Assembly: GCA_003290165.1 (NCBI GenBank)
Contig: QNQO01005755.1
Location: forward strand, 1 to 64,000
From: Berberis thunbergii
Taxonomy: Eukaryota; Streptophyta; Magnoliopsida; Ranunculales; Berberidaceae
Direction: 5' to 3'
Length of the DNA stretch: 64,000 nucleotides
Made by a program: the position numbers and the translations under genes. Position 1 is the stretch's first letter, and each line of letters begins with the position of its first letter. Under the pieces are notes generated by a model, which ran no database searches, had not been told where the DNA came from, and worked only from the letters and a program-made list of their open reading frames with translations. Shown here piece by piece: positions 36,420-46,756 of this stretch.

Positions 36420-37052
36420 TGTGGTTTGGCGGAGTCTTGTTGTGCGTATGTGCTGCATGGAATGGGAAGGTGTTTGTCATTATGGTGGACATTGCAGCGG
36501 CGAAGGGCAGGATTTGCGTGGACTGTGTTGGCTATTTGTTTCATGCAAGTTGCTATGCAGGTTCATTTGGTTGGCGCAAGCAGGTGGTGTTGCGAATGTT
36601 GCTAAGTGCAGCACTGCGTGTGGTGGGGTGCAAGGCCATGCTGATGTGAGGGTTGCGCTGCAGGTGGTATGGAGCTCTGCAGGTGGCATGCGCGGTGAGA
36701 ACAGAGCGCACTCTACTGCTGGAGCTGCCAACTCTGTTTCTCTGTTGCACACTCTATTGCGCACTCTGCTAACAGAGTTGCGCACTCTGTTATGCTACTC
36801 TTTGGCTGCCAATTTTCTTGGGCATTTGGCTGAATTTTTTATAGAGTTTGCCTTTTGGTTGAAGCAATTTGATAGGACACTGTTTTAAATATGGAGATTG
36901 TCTTTGGAAAGGTATTTTGTCTGGTTTATTTGCTTGGTTTTTTAATTCAGGTAAAGTCGTAATGTACCCCCTTTTAGTTTGTAAATTAATTTTTTTGATA
37001 AGTAAAAAAGGTATAGCATCCCATAGTTGCCCCTCCCTACCGGAGGTTTAAT
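36420..37052 (+). other. GC-rich 3' region of LINE 1
   Basis: After the RNase H stop at 36321 the LINE continues with a G/C-rich, CTG-rich segment (36420-36830) carrying GCACTCTGTT and AACAGAGT words. A T-rich tail and a poly-A follow. The open frames here are compositional. It resembles isolated islands at 5352-5640, 6380-6500 and 45560-45960. Confidence 0.5.
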
Positions 37053-37061
37053 AAAAAAAAA

Positions 37062-37795
37062 TCATATTCAATATTGGTTTCCATTTTACCTATGAGGCTA
37101 TGATCATGTTCTATGGTAGATAGCTTGTGACTAAATAGTGACAGAGAATAAAATTTATTACTTAAATAATACCCATGCATTGAAGAATAGGAAATCAAGT
37201 TTCGATAATGGGAAAATTGATTTTATTAACTACATTATGGAATAAGAAGCAATGATAATTGAAATGCAAATTTCTAATCATCAATAAGAAAGGCAATGCA
37301 TGGATTCCTGTAAACTTTTCTAATCAAATTTATGACAAGTTAATCAAATTGATTTTATTAACTAATTAAAACTAAATTTCTAATCATCATTAATTACATT
37401 AGGAAAAGTTTACCAAACCTTAGCATAATAATTTGATTAACTTGTCAGTTAATGAAAACTTATAATTGGTTTGTCATAATTAGAATCATTAATATCAATA
37501 CCTACAAGCGACATAGGGTAGGAGGGGTTAAGGGTAAAAAATTTATAAAAAAATAATTTAAAAATTAGAATCATTAATCAAAGAGTCATTGTTTGTCATA
37601 AAAGTATACAATTAGGTTTTTTACTTATTTAGGAAGGGTAAAGATGTCATATAATTTTATGAGTTAATCTAGGTTAATAAAAGAGTCATTGTTGGTAATA
37701 AAAGTATAAAAGTGAGCACAAATTAGCCATTACATCAACTATAATATTTAAATGGTCTATTTTGTGAAGAAGTTTGCATTAAAAGTCATTTTCCG
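37062..37795 (-). repeat. Right terminal inverted repeat of the Mutator-like element
   Basis: Inverted copy of 28292-29012. The 9-mer ATGTTTTTT follows at 37796-37804. Confidence 0.8.
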
Positions 37796-38099
37796 ATGTT
37801 TTTTACTCCTTAGAATACAGATACACTATGATTATTTTATTTCACCAATATGGATTGTTTTTCTTTACAATGAATATTCAAAATCTTATCTTCTTCACAA
37901 CACTATAAAAAATAGGAGAACCCAAATTAATTAATTCAACTTCATTCTCCAAATATTCATCATAAATAGGAGGCAAATTAACTCATCCTTTTCAACCAAA
38001 CATTCTTAAGCAATTGTGGAGTTGTAATATCGATCAATGCATTGACAAAAAAATATTGATTACCTTTTTTCGTATTGATCAAATAAAAGAAACAAGACA

Positions 38100-38290
38100 T
38101 TTCAAACTTCACATGTTCTTCAAGCTAGTGTTGAGCTTGACTTTTGAAGCATTTATCCATTGATCCAGCTTGATTTGTGCAAGGGTCTTACTAATACAAT
38201 CCAATTGTTGTGCTATATGATCCAATTGTGTTTTCCAACTTGCTTCATTGTACTTCTCGAAGATTTTTTTTTTTTTTTTTTTTTTTGCAA
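38100..38290 (-). other. Possible degenerate gag start downstream of the LTR/PBS
   Basis: On the minus strand an open piece reads KYNEASWKTQLDHIAQQLDC and SKTLAQIKLDQWINA, an alpha-helical pattern like the N-terminus of some plant retrotransposon gag proteins. It lies about 400 bp downstream, in minus-strand sense, of the primer-binding site at 38685-38697. A 23-base T run (38264-38286) borders it. The assignment is tentative. Confidence 0.3.
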
Positions 38291-38403
38291 GAAAAACTAT
38301 CTAGTAAAACAATTAAGATGAAAACATAGACCCTAGAGTACATACTTGCGAACTCAATATGTAAACTTTTTTAAGAAAATATGTAAAACTTTTTTCAATA
38401 CTT

Positions 38404-38545
38404 GTGAACTCAATTATCAGATGAAGGTGGAACTCAATATGAAAACATAGACCCAATCTTAATTGCCAACTCAATATGAAAACATAGACCCAATCTTAAT
38501 TGCAACCTCAATTGTAAACTTAATTGCAAGTATTGAATGAGGAGT
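38404..38545. repeat. Local direct repeats
   Basis: The phrase CTCAATATGAAAACATAGACC with CAATCTTAATTGC is repeated in close succession (38432-38505). Related ACTCAAT pieces lie on both sides. Confidence 0.6.
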
Positions 38546-38684
38546 TTCTCCTTCAATAAGTAAATATGTAAACTTTTTGATGAATCAGTTGGCCATTTTC
38601 GATATCTTGCAACTCGGCATCGTATTCGAAGGTTTTTTTAATCCCTCTCAAGATCACCTTCAAATCCTAATAACTTAGGAGGGC

Positions 38685-38920
38685 TTTGATACCAAACTTG
38701 ATGTAGGGTTCACCGGAAGCTAAGAAACCAATTCGTCGAAACTTAATTGATAAAGTTTCAAACGTTCATTAAACAAAATTGATTACATCTTCTGATTAAG
38801 CCTATTTAACCATAATAAACAAAACCCTAAACCTAATTTAATTGGATTTCCAATTCTACTTGGCTTATATTTGACCAAGTAAATAATGAAATAAATACAA
38901 AAATAACCCATATTACATCA
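38685..38920 (-). mobile_element. Single LTR with adjacent primer-binding site (minus orientation)
   Basis: A 222-bp segment, 38699-38920, begins TGATGTAGGG and ends TTACATCA, so its ends are short inverted repeats TGATGTA/TACATCA. Just outside it, on the left, GGCTTTGATACCAA (38682-38695) is the complement of a tRNA-iMet primer site with one change, separated by a few bases. This is the 5' LTR plus primer site of a retroelement lying on the minus strand. Neither a second LTR nor pol was found to the left, so it is truncated. Confidence 0.6.
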
Positions 38921-39387
38921 CCTTGTTATTGGCTTTCGTGACAATGTTTGTCTTCCAACCAATTTTGATTTTTTTTATATGTTTTTCAAACATATAACAA
39001 AGACGTATATCCTAAGATTGGTGTCATTTTTTGTATGTTGTTTATAAATTTTCACATAGTTTAATACCTCATCTAGCTAGGGTTGGAGCGATCAGTTGTA
39101 TTAATGAGAGTGGTTTAATTGATTAATATTTCAGGCTTTATTTGACATAGAAACTTGAGTTTTTGTTGCAAAACAAGTGCAGTTATTTGTGGATAGTTTC
39201 TATCAAATCTATTGATTATTAAGAAGGGTTTCCAATTTAATTTCGAATCTCCCATTTTAGGACTAAGTTTTTATGATGTTTGTGATTTTTTAGATTTATC
39301 TTTTTATTCCAGAAGAAAACAAATGGATTCAAGGTTGGATGTCCACCAACATGACGATAAGTTTCTTGCTTCTTTGGTTATAGCTTC

Positions 39388-40133
39388 TAGGGGTGGGCAT
39401 CCCATCCCGTGATCCTGATCTCGTCCCGTTCAGTCCTGATTTTTTGGGTTTATTGGGATTGATTAATCTCATCCCGATCCCATCTCGTCCCGATCTAGAG
39501 TGGGATGGGATGGGATGAAGATTTTCAATCCCGTCCCATCCCGTACTGATTTGTAATATTTATTATTATTTATTTTAATATTTATTTTAAAATTGCAATT
39601 GTTTGTATGCCAATATAAAGTTTGGGCATAATGTTCCAGGTTGCGTATGATTGTGTTACAAAATGAAGTTTATTATGTTACAGGTTGTGTATTATGTTTG
39701 TTATGTTAGTAAATGAAGTCATAATGAATCAATGAAGTGTGAATGAAGTCAGAATGAAGTCTATGTTACATATTGTGAATGAAGTCTATGTTTATATTAT
39801 AGACTGTGAATGAAGTTTATGTTACAGATTGTGAATGAAGTCTATTTTTTTATGTTACACATTACTCTGTTTATTATGCTAGAGATTGTGTTTATTACGT
39901 TTTTTTGAAATATGTTATTGTGTTACATGTTGTAATATGTTAAAGATTGAGTTTATTATGTTATAAATTGTCAAAATAATTTATCAACAGATTGAGCATG
40001 CTGATCCCGTCTCGTCCCTTCCCGAACCCGTTTGGGATGGGACGATGTCGGAATGAGGTCTATCATGTCCCGATCCCGATCGATGAATGGGATGGGATAG
40101 GGATGGGTCCATCCCGTCTTGTGCCCACCCCTA
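39388..40133. mobile_element. Non-autonomous hAT element, 746 bp
   Basis: The ends are TAGGGGTGGGCATCCCATCC and, on the right, ...TGCCCACCCCTA, the classic hAT terminal inverted repeat. Subterminal regions are packed with CATCCCGTCCCGATC and GGGATGGGAT words. The flanks ATAGCTTC (39380-39387) and ATAGCTTT (40134-40141) form an 8-bp target duplication with one mismatch. The interior is AT-rich with repeats of GTGAATGAAGTCTATGTTAC (about 39725-39850) and has no coding capacity. Confidence 0.88.
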
Positions 40134-40780
40134 ATAGCTTTTCTACATGTTTATAAAATGTCAACATGCAAGTGTTATAGAATTCCCTTGGTTTTCAATT
40201 TCTTAGTAACATTATTGGTCAAGACGAGTTTCAATGGTTGTAGACGTGCATAAATGTTGTAACTGTTTTAATTTTGTTCGCTACCCTGTCTTACTTTTGT
40301 AGTTTTTATTGCAGGATGATTGAATTATGAGCAAGATGTGTCTGATTTTTCATGGTATGGATCTTTCATATTTTGCTTGTTACTTTGGTTTATATTAATC
40401 CACCTTGGGTTTTTATCAATGTTCAAATAAAATTGAATCCTTGATTTTTCCACAACTCAAACAATCGGATCTTGGTACATGTTCATGTGGGAGATTGGAT
40501 TTTGCTTTGTATTGCGTTTATATATTATCATTGTCTATTTAGAAGTGAGGATTTGATGATCCTTATGTTTTGAGTTTGTCTCCGATCTAATATGATTCAT
40601 TTAGATTTGCATAAATTTTATATTATTGAAGTTTACTTAATAAGTAGTGGATTAACGTGAAGAAATGACTATATTTTTTCAATTGTTCTCTACACTATTT
40701 CTTTTGCTAGGGTTCTGGTTGTTGGCCTTTTAGCTTCATTTAAATATGTAATTTAGAATTTTCTTCCTACTATGTATAGT
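40134..40780. other. AT-rich spacer
   Basis: No gene or repeat is recognised between the hAT element and the CACTA terminus. Confidence 0.4.
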
Positions 40781-41412
40781 CACTACAAAAAACGTAGTCT
40801 AAAACGACACTCTCAAGGCGGCGTTTCAAAGGAAGCGCCAGTAAAACAGAATCAATAACGGCGTTTAGGATACCAAGCGCCGGTAATAAACTGGGCGTAA
40901 AACACTGCCGGCGTTTTTACTGAAGAGCCGGTAAAGATCGACCTAAACCGGCGTTTTGGGAGTGAAGCGCCGGTATAAAGATACCAATACCAGCGTTTAT
41001 TCACAGAAGCGCCGGTACTGATAAAAACTAAAATATTTTTTTTTTGGAAAACGCCGTATTAGATGTAATTAAGCGCCGGTAAATAGTGAACAATTCCGGC
41101 GCTTTTAGTGAAGCGCCGGTACAGAGTGACTTGGACCGGAGTTTTCGTGAAAGCGCCGGTATAAAGATACCAATACCGGCGTTTATTCACAGAAGCGCCG
41201 GGTACTGATAAAAACTAAAATATTTTCTTTTGGAAAACGCCGTATTAGATGTAATTAAGCGCCGGTAAAGAGTGAACAATGCCGGTGCTTTTAGTGAAGT
41301 GCCGGTACAGAGTGACTTGGACCGGCGTTTTCGTGAAAGCGCCGGTAATGACAACTATTACCGGCGCTTCTTCTTCAAAGCGCCGGGCAAGATAAAAAAA
41401 AACTCTCCATCC
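40781..41412 (+). mobile_element. CACTA left terminus with GCGCCGG subterminal repeats (element C)
   Basis: It starts CACTACAAAAAACGTAGTC at 40781. About twenty copies of AAGCGCCGGTA and its partner ACCGGCGTTT follow in alternating orientation to 41390. A segment of about 190 bp (AGCGCCGGTATAAAGATACC through the AGATGTAATTAAGCGCC block) is itself duplicated (near 40970 and 41155). This is a CACTA end of a family different from those at 11249 and 13234. More repeats of the same family resume at 42660-42770, so the hAT-like element at 41413-42645 has inserted into this end. The matching right terminus (...GTAGTG with the same repeats) was not found. Confidence 0.85.
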
Positions 41413-42645
41413 TAGGGCTAGGCATCCCATCCTGCAATCCCGATCTCGTCCCGTCCTGATTTTTTCAGGTCTTAATGGGATTGAATAATTTCATCCCGTC
41501 TCGATCTAGAATGGGATGAGAATATTTTCAATACTGCCAACCCCGTCCCGTCCCAAGCTAATTTTTCACTCTGGTATTGATGAGTATTTTCTAGAATACA
41601 TCCCTCAACTTTCTGCCATTTAAACATTTAGAAATACTTACAATGCAGGTTTGGTAGCATATTTTTTGCAGTTACCTATTACATAATTACTACATGAATA
41701 TTAAACTCTCTCAAAGTTCAATTTGTATCTGATTTTTTTTCTATTATCTTCCTAGCTACTAGATCATCAGATGATGGAACATGTCGTATCTGGGATATTA
41801 GGAATACCTATGCTAGTCCTCGCATTTACATTCCAAAGCCTTCAGATGCTATCACTGGTTTGTTTCAAGTTTACATAATGTGTTTTGATTGGTTGGTTGG
41901 TTGGTTGGCTGGGGTTTTTGAAATTTGGTAATTGAAATCTTAACTTGTAATTATATGCAGGGAAGAGCAATGGTCCCTCAACTAGCACCACGCTCTCAAC
42001 TAGCACTGTTCCCTCAACTAGTACTGATCCACCAAGCCACAAAATATTGTGTTGTGCATATAATGCTAGTGGAACGGTTTTTGTCACTGGTAGCTCAGAT
42101 ACCTATGCAAGGGGTAAAACTGAGTGTTATTCTTTGCGTTGTGTATATTATGTTTGTTTAAACTTGTTCTTCTATACTTAGCAAATATAGTGTTCAAGAT
42201 TGAAATGCACTGTTGGATGCATAGTTTCTTCTTCAAGAATAAGCAATTTGCAGGTGTGGAATGCTTTGAAGTCTAACACAGATGAATGCAAGCAACCAAA
42301 TTATGAGATTGATTAAAGAAAATGAAATGCATATAATCAGAGCATGCTGATCTCGTCCCGTCCCGTATCGATCCCGTATGAACGGGATGGGATAGGGATG
42401 GGTTTATCGATCTCGTCCCATCCCGTCCTGTATCGATCCCGTATGAAGGATGAAGGATGTTGACCTTCAGTTGACTCCGCTGGTGGTCCATCTGCTGACT
42501 TTCCCTCGGCTGAATGCTCACGGGGCCATCCAGTTGAGCACGCCAGATTGTCTGGGTTCCCTTTATGATGATTTCAAATCCCGTATGAATGAAATGGGAT
42601 AGGGACGGGTTTATCTCGTCCCATCTCGTCTCGTTCCTACCCCTA
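41413..42645. mobile_element. hAT-like element carrying a WD40 gene fragment
   Basis: The left side begins TAGGGCTAGGCATCCCATCC, followed by CCCGTCCTGATTTTTTCAGG and other CCCGTCCC words as in the hAT at 39388. The right side (42340-42645) is rich in GGGATAGGGA/CCGTCCCGTATCG words and ends TCGTTCCTACCCCTA. Flanks CTCCATCC (41405-41412) and CTTCAACC (42646-42653) agree at 6 of 8 positions, a worn target duplication. Between the ends lie three exons of a PHIP/BRWD-like gene with introns. I read it as a hAT that picked up a host fragment, although insertion of a hAT around pre-existing sequence in pieces cannot be excluded. Confidence 0.62.
41756..42316 (+). pseudogene. PHIP/BRWD-type WD40-bromodomain protein fragment, three exons
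   Basis: Exon one (41756-41857) encodes SSDDGTCRIWDIRNTYASPR, then IYIPKPSDAIT. Exon two (41961 to about 42113) encodes GKSNGPSTSTT, a duplicated Ser/Thr-rich piece, and HKILCCAYNASGTVFVTGSS with DTYAR. Exon three (42254-42316) encodes VWNALKSNTDECKQPNYEID followed directly by TAA. Introns have proper borders. The order and text match the WD40 region of plant homologues of PHIP/BRWD (WD40 repeats followed by a bromodomain in the full protein), which are chromatin-associated. Only two to three blades remain. In exon two LSTSTVPST-type text repeats, from a short tandem duplication (ACTAGCACC, ACTAGCACT, ACTAGTACT). Confidence 0.87.
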
Positions 42646-42659
42646 CTTCAACCCATTCT

Positions 42660-43275
42660 GCTGATGAAAAAAATTATATTTTCTACAACGTCGCTTTAGA
42701 TGTTACAAGCGCCGGTATTGGTTTACCCTTAACCGGCGTTTGTGTTATGAAGCGCCGGCCTAGATAAAACCCCGCCATCCTATCGCAAACAGAATTGTGT
42801 TTTTTTGAATTGCCCATAGTACTAGGAGATACATCAATCACTTGTGCACCAAGTGATGATGTGGATCATGTTGTATGGAATAGAGCTGATTTGCCAATGG
42901 AAACAATTCCATTGTCAGAAAATAACACCAAAAAAAAAAAAGGAAAAGAAAATAAGAGAGTTGATGTTTGAAATATGGTAATTGAATAGTCATCAAATGT
43001 TATAATGTATTATTATTATTATGTTATGGCACTAGCTCACTTTTTGTGCATTTTTCAGGTATGGCGCCAAGACCACCGACAAATGATAGGTCAGAGGAGT
43101 CATCCCATAATGTTGACTCAAGTTCTTCTGGTATTTTTACTCACTCTAAACAATATAAAGCTCCATTTTTCTTATAGAATTGTACTTAAAATTTACAAAT
43201 TTTAACATTAATAATTTCCTTTACATAGGTAGCAACATGAATAGGAAAGCACGTGGACGAGCATTGGGACAGAAG
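42660..43275 (+). pseudogene. CACTA element C: residual subterminal repeats and protein exons
   Basis: GCGCCGG repeats at 42690-42765 are followed by an open exon-like piece DTSITCAPSDDVDHVVWNRA and DLPMETIPLSENN, ending in a Lys-rich tail and TGA at 42969. Two further exon-like pieces follow: 43061-43130 (MAPRPPTNDRSEESSHNVDS) and 43230-43276 (SNMNRKARGRALGQK). The style resembles the acidic C-terminus of a CACTA TNP2 and the start of its Ptta-type second protein (RGRxLGQKV). I rate this as likely CACTA protein remnants, short of proof. Confidence 0.45.
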
Positions 43276-43276
43276 G

Positions 43277-44865
43277 TAGCAATTCTAATTGCAATATTGT
43301 TTTATATAAGGAGTTGGTTAAGTACTATATTTTACTGGTATAAAAAATAGCATACTGTAGTTTCTGGGTGAATATTCTCACATGCATATCTCTTGAAATT
43401 TTTTGTTTCTTAGTATGACTTGAAGAGTTGAGACATGTCTTAAATAAGGTATCAACATTTGAGATTTTTGTTGGTGTTTTTTTTTGCATGCAAATGAGAT
43501 TGATCCAGTATGCAATCCGACCCTAATGTGTCTATTTCCTTAACATTTGGATGTTGATCATTTTTAGAGAAGGTTGTACAAGCAGAGTGGAGGAGGTGAA
43601 CATTTTTGCAAAGAGACGTCTTGAAGGTAATTCTAGCTAATTTTCTGCAGTCTTCTCGTTGCGTTTCGGTGTAAATTTCTGTTGTGAAATCTGAAACCTG
43701 AAGCTTGTATTTGGGGTGTTCTGAAATCACTGAGGCTTTACTGTGTTGTGGTTTGTTCTTTGGCTTCATAGAATGCCATATCTTATATTGTCTTCATTTT
43801 CTCCTTTTTGCTTGTTCTTCGAGGAGATGGCATTTTTTCGAACCAAGTATCCTAGTTTTTTGTTGGTAACATTGCTTATTCTGATTATTGATGATGCATT
43901 TTATGGGGTAGAAAAAGGCAACATCCACAAATGAAATTGCTTGATTGTATCTTCACCACTGGTGGACATGTCAGCCATAATTTCTTGTAGGACAATGCAC
44001 CGTGGTGTGAAAAGCTCTCCCACAAGAATCAAAACTACTCTGTCGCTGCAATATTATATGGTTGACTGATCAGTGTTCATTCTAGTTGCAGAAAAAAGAT
44101 AATCAGTTAATTGAAAATAATTGTATTAGACTGCGAGTTCCTATTTGCTTTGCAAAAATTGAAAATAATTGTATTCACTGTTTTGTACATCAGTTAATTG
44201 TTCTAAAGGGGCTAGTATGCCAGGACTTGTATCAGTAACAGGTTTTTGTGACAGGGTAACGTGCACCCATTGATGGACCTCATGAGTCGTGATACAACAC
44301 GGTAAAAAACAGTGTCATGAATCCCAACCCTTTTGTAATCAATAGTTACGTCTACGGTGCAAATATTACGTAGTCTGTAGCAGCCATAATTTTCATATCA
44401 AGGGTGTGTTTAGTTCAAGAAGAGAAATATTGTGAAACAATGAGAAATGCCATGCTTAGTTTAATTTTTGGTTTTGCTGACTTTTTAAGATTAAAAATTA
44501 TCTAATTGCATTTAGGTTTATAGTATTCATAAAAGCAAAATGTTGTAGGTTCTTGACATTTTGTTTATGGGAAAAAATGATTTTATTTTCTTCTTCAGTC
44601 ATTTACATATGGATCTTGATCTATTGGGACACCTCGAAATCCAGTGTGTGCTTCTCATCGAAATACGTACAGTGGAATATAACAACATTAGTTTTCTTTG
44701 ATGGAAAAATTATTAATGACCAAGCAATCAGGCCTCTTTGGTTATATGAAGTTTTTTCCCCGAGTGTGTCGTGCCAGTCCCTAGAAAATTGTCCTTTGCA
44801 TCTTATTCAAGTATGTATGTACATGTTGTATGTTGTGTTTCATCCATTCACTGTTTGCTGTGCAG
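43277..44865. other. Intron-like AT-rich stretch
   Basis: No coding segment is recognised. Some open frames (for example 44553-44894) are Phe/Leu/Ile-rich and have no family resemblance. The last one overlaps the HUB2 exon in the wrong frame. Confidence 0.35.
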
Positions 44866-45123
44866 AGATGTTTTGGAGCTCAAAGAAGCAATAAAAGTTA
44901 AAGATGGGGAAGCAGATGCTTATATTTCTGAAATTGAGGTGTGCAGGGATTTTAATTTGTGATTCCTCATTGTGATCTATATTTCTGGAAGTTAATAATG
45001 ACTATAATTACGGTAGTTCTATTTATGCCTTTGTAGACCATTGGTCAAGCATACGAAGACATGCAAACACAGAATCAGCATTTGGTGCAGATGGTTGCCA
45101 GCAGAGACGATTACAATATTAAG
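44866..45123 (+). pseudogene. HUB2/BRE1-like E3 ubiquitin ligase fragment, two exons
   Basis: Exon one (44866-44938) encodes DVLELKEAIKVKDGEADAY and ISEIE. Exon two (45037-45123) encodes TIGQAYEDMQTQNQHLVQMV and ASRDDYNIK. Both have acceptor (TGTGCAG, TTTGTAG) and donor signals. They match the coiled-coil part of plant HISTONE MONOUBIQUITINATION proteins (BRE1 homologues), RING E3 ligases that monoubiquitinate histone H2B. Both exons are open, but the RING domain and the remaining coiled coil are missing. The plus orientation agrees with the PHIP and annexin fragments. Confidence 0.87.
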
Positions 45124-45218
45124 GTCTTCTCTCTTAACTTCCTTTTATTTACCTCATTCATTGTGCACTTGTATGGTTTATGTGACAACTCCCGGTTACA
45201 TGTATACGTACATGTACT

Positions 45219-45334
45219 GCAAAGTGCATAGGCATCAATCCCCAGGAAGGTGTGTAGGCATCAATCGGTAGCAAAGTGCATAGGCATCAATCCACAGCAA
45301 AGTGCATAGGCATCAATTCGCATCGAAGTGCATG
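45219..45334. repeat. Tandem repeat, about 29-bp unit
   Basis: Four to five copies of a unit with AAGTGCATAGGCATCAATC in slightly diverged form, immediately downstream of the HUB2 fragment. Confidence 0.85.
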
Positions 45335-45559
45335 TGAGTCCATGTTTTTGTTGGCACTTACTTTTCTTTAGTTCCACTTTTAATCTTGTCCTGCGTTTGA
45401 GTCACACTCTTCCTCAGAATATCTACTTCTCAAACTAGCAAATGTTGTTATTAAAGGTATGTCGGTGCATTCTAAAAGTAATTTCTTTAATAACAACTGT
45501 TGTGGATGAAAGTAATTTCTAAAAGTAATTAGAGATTCATTTATCAATATAACAGACCT

Positions 45560-45960
45560 TAAGTAATGAGCATTAACGCAGCGCAAATCCCGAATGAACA
45601 CCGGACTGCCCAAATCAACCGGCATACACACACTCCAACCGCATGTTGCCGCATCTCAACATGTCAACGCTGCAACAGACAGCAGCAATGCGTCCCAGCA
45701 TCAGCAAAACCAGCAACAACAGCAATGCAGCGCAGCAGCAGCAGCAGCATCAACGCAGTGCAGCAACAGCAGCAGCAAAAGGATACGCTCTGTTTTGCGA
45801 GAGCCCATCCAGTTCCGTTCCACAAATTCCCCCAGGTTAAACCATGACACTCAGTTTTGCAACAGAGTGCTCTGCCTATGCACAGCATCTGCCCCTGACC
45901 GTAAAAACAGTCCGCAAACAGGCAGCATTCAGACCTCAGGGGTGATTGGATATGCTTCTC
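45560..45960. repeat. GC-rich CAG-rich island
   Basis: CAG/CAA-rich sequence giving Gln-rich frames on one strand and Cys/Leu-rich frames on the other. It contains CGCTCTGTTTTGCGAGAG and GCAACAGAGTGCTCTG. It resembles the islands at 5352-5640 and 36420-36830. The Gln-rich open frames (up to 136 codons) are best explained by composition. Confidence 0.35.
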
Positions 45961-46084
45961 TTGTTGCAGAATATGCGCAATCAGCTTTCTTCTTTGAGAA
46001 CTGATTTTAGATTGTTTAAGTTCACCTTTGTAGTTGTTACATTCTAGATGAAATGATGTTGAGCATTTGGTTGATTATTTGCAG

Positions 46085-46580
46085 GATGGGGAACAAATGA
46101 GAAGTTGATCATATCAATACTGGCTCACAGAAATGCAAAACAGCGCAAACTTATTCGAGAAACTTATGCTGGAATTTATGGAGAAGATCTCCTCAAGGCA
46201 TTGCAAGAGGAACTTTCAAGTGATTTTGAGGTTGGTTAATTCAAAACTGCCATTTTTTTCCTTGATTGATGTGCAATTTTTTTTACTAATTAAAGCTTGA
46301 CATTTTGAACTTTAAAGTGTCTGCATATCTATTAACTTGACAATTTGTTCAGAGATCTGTGCTTTTGTGGACTTTGGATCCTGCTGAACGTGATGCTTAC
46401 TTAGCTAATGAAGCTACAAAGAAGTGGACTGCTAGCAACCAGGTTCTATTGGAAATAGCTTGCACAAGGTCTCCACATGATCTGTTGTTGGCTAGACAAG
46501 CCTATCATGCTCGCTTCAAGAGATCCCTTGAGGAAGATGTTGTTGCACACGAAGTTGAAGAAACTCATCCCCGAGCTTGA
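46085..46580 (+). pseudogene. Annexin fragment, two exons with novel C-terminus
   Basis: Exon one (46085-46230) encodes [36 protein letters not shown] and [11 protein letters not shown]. Exon two (46353-46580) encodes [37 protein letters not shown] and [17 protein letters not shown]. This is annexin repeat I and the start of repeat II of plant annexin D-type proteins. It includes the GWGTNE loop that forms the type-II calcium site with a distal acidic residue. After EEDVVAH the reading continues into unrelated [10 protein letters not shown] and stops at 46578. The first exon and repeats II-IV are lacking. The frame is fully open across both exons, so a truncated annexin-like piece could in principle be made within a longer transcript. 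Confidence 0.92.
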
Positions 46581-46756
46581 AGTTGAAGAAGTTAGACAAA
46601 CACAAGCAATCGGTTACGGAACAAAAGGCAAAATGCACACGAAGTAGACGACCTCGAACCTTATCACAATACATGCTTGCACGACCTAAGGCAACCACAT
46701 TGGTAATCCAATATTTGTCAAACTGTGATACCCCGTCCACGAACTCTTCCTTGTTA

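Larger units (their letters stand above)
29486..37061 (+). mobile_element. LINE retrotransposon 1 (L1-type), near full length, inactive
   Basis: Order from 5' to 3': a short leader; ORF1 with a zinc knuckle from 29555; a repeat-rich linker; ORF2 with endonuclease (about 32.25-32.95 kb), reverse transcriptase (about 33.6-35.1 kb), a zf-RVT-like region (35.3-35.56 kb) and RNase H (35.96-36.32 kb); a GC-rich 3' part; and a short poly-A (37053-37061). This is the usual layout of plant L1-type LINEs with a C-terminal RNase H. It lies exactly at the inner edge of the right Mutator TIR. AATCAT occurs at both borders (29486-29490 region and 37060-37065) and could be a short target duplication, which is weak evidence. 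Multiple frameshifts and stops make it inactive. Confidence 0.9.
28292..37795. mobile_element. Mutator-like element with long TIRs, interior occupied by a LINE
   Basis: The sequence 28292-29012 is repeated in inverted orientation at 37062-37795. Matching blocks run in order from the outer ends: AAAATGACTTTTAA, CTTCTTCACAAAATAGAC, TTGATGTAATGGCTAATTTG, TAATGATTCTAATTTTT, TTGATTTCCTATTCTTCAAT and TAGCCTCATAGGTAAAAT. Outer ends are AGAAAAATGAC and, inverted, CGGAAAATGAC. The flanking 9-mers ATGATTTTT (28283-28291) and ATGTTTTTT (37796-37804) differ at one base. Inverted repeats of about 0.7 kb with a 9-bp target duplication are diagnostic of Mutator-like elements. No MURA transposase is visible; apart from a foldback and a LINE the interior is very short, so it was probably non-autonomous. 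Confidence 0.78.

Noticed and set aside
45566..46004. Gln-rich open frames up to 136 codons
   Set aside because: The frames follow CAG/CAA repeats in three phases, with no domain and no splice context.
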